DNA from: Chromera velia
Lineage: Eukaryota > Sar > Chromeraceae
Direction of reading: 5' to 3'
Assembly (NCBI GenBank): GCA_018398765.1
Contig: JAHBMJ010002294.1
Span: forward strand, 1-10,000
DNA: 10,000 nt
Shown here: piece after piece, positions 8,130-10,000 of the stretch
Layout: each line of letters starts with the position of its first letter
Position numbering within the stretch: position 1 is the stretch's first letter
Notes under the pieces: generated by a model
Databases searched by the model: none
Told to the model about the DNA's origin: nothing
The model's input: only the letters and a program-made list of their open reading frames with translations
Program-made: the position numbers and the translations under genes

Positions 8130-8212
8130 TTTTAAATATATCTATATACTAATTATATATATACATATATTCTCGTTCAGAAAAAATATATAGAAATATA
8201 CATATATATAGG
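8130..8212. repeat. Degenerate AT/CATATA low-complexity stretch
   Basis: Interrupted TATATA, CATATA and AAATATA strings, probably an eroded continuation of the microsatellite at 8028-8080. It ends at a BamHI-like GGATCC at 8211-8216. Confidence 0.85.
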
Positions 8213-8216
8213 ATCC

Positions 8217-9235
8217 ACGCCTAGAGAAAAAAGTGAAACTTGAACAAGATGTGGCTCTCGAAGCGAAACTCCTATAAAAAACGAAGTTAGTAGAAGTTGG
8301 ATCCGACTGAATACTAATTACATTCATAGAATTTTATTAGATATAATTTGATAACCCTTTAAATAAGGATACACTTTGAAGAACCCTTTGACAGGTTAGT
8401 TGATAGGGTCTTTTAACCATCTTTATGTGCGAGTGCCAGCCTGAATACCATACCTAGTAGTACCATGCAACTTACAAGAGAGGAAGGAAGGAATGAGGAG
8501 GAAGCACTTCACAGAGAAGAGCAGAAGGAAGAAAAGACATCTTGACTGGGCTCTTTGGCTGTCTGCTTTCTTTGAGAAGGCACAATTTACAGTGTGGGAG
8601 ATCTAGGGGACGTCTCGTTCGGCTTTTATGGAAGCAAAGAGAGAGCTGCAAGTAGGATAAGGGGGGGGTCTTTTCCTGTGGCCCCGTGAGTTGATTTCAC
8701 TGAAGGCTGACTCTGAGGCAGGCTATGCATCGGCATCTGTACAGGAAGGAAAGGGTACAGAAGGCACGCTGTCAGTCGGTCATATTTTGGATGTTCAAGG
8801 GTCAAGGGTCAGGAATTGTGTTGGTGCATGAACCTCACGCGTAGTTCTACCTGTAGGATATAAAAGCATTCAAGTTCTTAGTTTCAAATTTTAACTCTTT
8901 ATATATAGTTTGTGAAAAACAAATGTACAAAAAAAAATAAGTGCAGCGTAACGCTATATTATACGGTAACGCAGCGAGACATGTATGCATGAAACTGCAT
9001 GAATGTGATGATGCTCTGAATCGAAACAGGTATAGATCATCTGCGGCTTGTTAAATGGCTCAATAACACATTAAATTTAATATGACAAAAAGCTGTCAGG
9101 TTCGAAGTTTTGTGCGATGTTATCATAAAACACTTCATGCAGCTCCCAAAAACAAACACAATTTCTTGTGCGCTACAAAGAGCCCAATTTAATCACGTCC
9201 TCATTGAGACACGTACATACATGCCTGCAGTACCG
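8217..9235. other. Intergenic region, no convincing gene
   Basis: Mixed composition with AT-rich parts (8217-8360, 8860-8945) and a purine-rich block (8475-8535, GAGAGGAAGGAAGG and similar). It includes a short heptamer repeat and two TAACGC hexamers (8949-8972). A TATAAAAG string lies near 8859, but no coding start follows it at a useful distance. All frames are closed at short intervals. Confidence 0.6.
8794..8813 (+). repeat. TCAAGGG heptamer repeat
   Basis: TTCAAGGGTCAAGGGTCAGG holds two and a half copies of a 7-bp unit. It is too short and too different from TTTAGGG to call telomeric. Confidence 0.85.
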
Positions 9236-9737
9236 TCATTCAGGTCTGAGGAAGTCCCTCACCAAGCGCGCCCTGATTTCTTCCGTCAAAAACATGCTCT
9301 TTCTTCCGGCCCTGTGCCTTCTGACCCCCCGTCCCTCCTGGTTGCCTATTTCTGGTGTGCACCGGGCCCAGGTGGGTGAAGTTGATGTACCTGCACGGTT
9401 GGGTCTTTGGATCATGATCATCTCTGTGATTATCAGTATCCGTTGGTAATACCTGATTGTTAGCATCATGAAGAGTGCAGATCTGGGGCTGCTGTCTTCG
9501 CAGACCTCTGAACGTTTTGGCTCTTCCGTCCGACTCGGGGAGGCGCCGATTCGATCCCTCGTCCCTTCTCTCTCTCCCCAATACGCACACAGAGCGGGAG
9601 AACAGGTACTTGCATATATGACACGTGAACAGACAGACAGAAAATGGCAGACACAGAACCAGAGGGGAACCCCACACACCTCGAGTGGAAGAGAGTAAGC
9701 AAGATGATGCGACTGGTGGATGAAAGGAGACGACCAC
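9236..9737 (-). other. Possible 3' exon(s) of a minus-strand gene (weak)
   Basis: Minus-strand frames are open for 440-500 bp here, in GC-richer sequence than the neighbourhood. One frame ends in a plausible basic-helical tail (MFLTEEIRARLVRDFLRPE, stop near 9236). A donor-like CAG|GTATTA at 9452 and an acceptor-like CCGTGCAG ending at 9391 would bound a 62-nt intron with a CTGAT branch-like string. There is no recognisable domain, and overlapping open frames on both strands weaken the case. Start, splice pattern and coding status are unresolved. Confidence 0.2.
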
Positions 9738-10000
9738 TCAATTTCGTTTTTTCCACAACAAAAGAGGAAGAGCGAATGAAGAAAGAAAGAACCAACAGAC
9801 AGCAGCCGCAGAAAGAGAAGAAAAAGGACAATTCCATTCCATCTTGCTGTTTCCTTCCTGTCTCACTCCCTCGACGCGACTCACTCACTCACTCACTCAC
9901 TCACTCACTCAGTCACTCGCTCACTCACTTTGCCCAGTCTGTCGGGTTCAGCACTCTTGCCTCCACTCTTGCTAGCATTTCGTTGTATTCTCTCTCCCTG
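9738..10000. other. Low-complexity end of the window
   Basis: A purine-rich block (about 9750-9835) gives way to T/C-rich sequence and the TCAC microsatellite. No gene is supported. Confidence 0.6.
9879..9929. repeat. (TCAC)n tetranucleotide microsatellite
   Basis: Perfect ACTC/TCAC tetranucleotide repeat over 9879-9910, then imperfect units (AGTCACTCGC) to 9929. Confidence 0.96.

Noticed and set aside
8794-8813. Telomere-like repeat
   Set aside because: The TCAAGGG unit has fewer than three copies and does not match TTTAGGG.
8855-8870. TATA box (TATAAAAG), also at 6162-6169
   Set aside because: Both lie in AT-rich DNA without a downstream coding start at a sensible distance, so they are expected by chance.
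9541-9570. tRNA-like T-arm string TTCGATCC
   Set aside because: Flanking bases do not form the T stem, and no acceptor, D or anticodon arms are present. No tRNA was found elsewhere in the window.
1-10000. CRISPR array or bacterial defence island
   Set aside because: No regularly spaced identical repeats with unique spacers, and the gene structure is eukaryotic (introns, isolated genes, microsatellites).

Overview
This is eukaryotic nuclear DNA, most likely from a protist or alga. The evidence is an intron-containing coding gene, long low-complexity intergenic stretches ((AG)n, (AT)n, (TCAC)n), AT-rich spacers next to GC-richer coding sequence, and a decayed reverse transcriptase. There is no operon structure, no Shine-Dalgarno pattern and no tightly packed ORFs. 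The gene style (large ankyrin protein, TGCAG 3' splice sites, G-rich coding strand) would fit a chromerid alga such as Chromera, but that is inference and not proof.

Layout. Positions 1-1749 hold an (AG)n tract, an AT-rich stretch, a duplicated motif of about 40 bp and no convincing gene. One large plus-strand gene runs from about 1750 to 5584. I reconstruct it as three exons (ending at 1763; 1851-1939; 2224-5584) joined by GT-AG introns of 87 and 284 nt. The product has a short N-terminal W-rich segment, about 15 ankyrin repeats, a basic linker, a domain that reads as TIR-like (WLxxxHPDP, FWDFMSL and WxxxE motifs), and a C-terminal leucine-rich-repeat segment. A run of 16 G at 3095-3110 breaks the frame between ankyrin repeats 9 and 10. 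Both sides of the break are clearly one ankyrin array, so this is either a homopolymer sequencing error or a real frameshift.

Positions 5585-6631 are AT-rich non-coding sequence with an (AT)15 microsatellite and a 12-bp tandem duplication. On the minus strand, 7894 down to 6632 is a reverse transcriptase pseudogene. It stays in one frame throughout, keeps RT motifs A, B and C, and is interrupted by four stop codons with no frameshift. Positions 7895-10000 hold AT microsatellites, purine-rich sequence, short repeats and a (TCAC)n tract. A weak minus-strand exon candidate lies near 9240-9740.

The ankyrin gene and the RT relic show no functional link. The item most worth following is the ANK / TIR-like / LRR architecture, which resembles a sensor-effector protein without a recognisable NTPase module.
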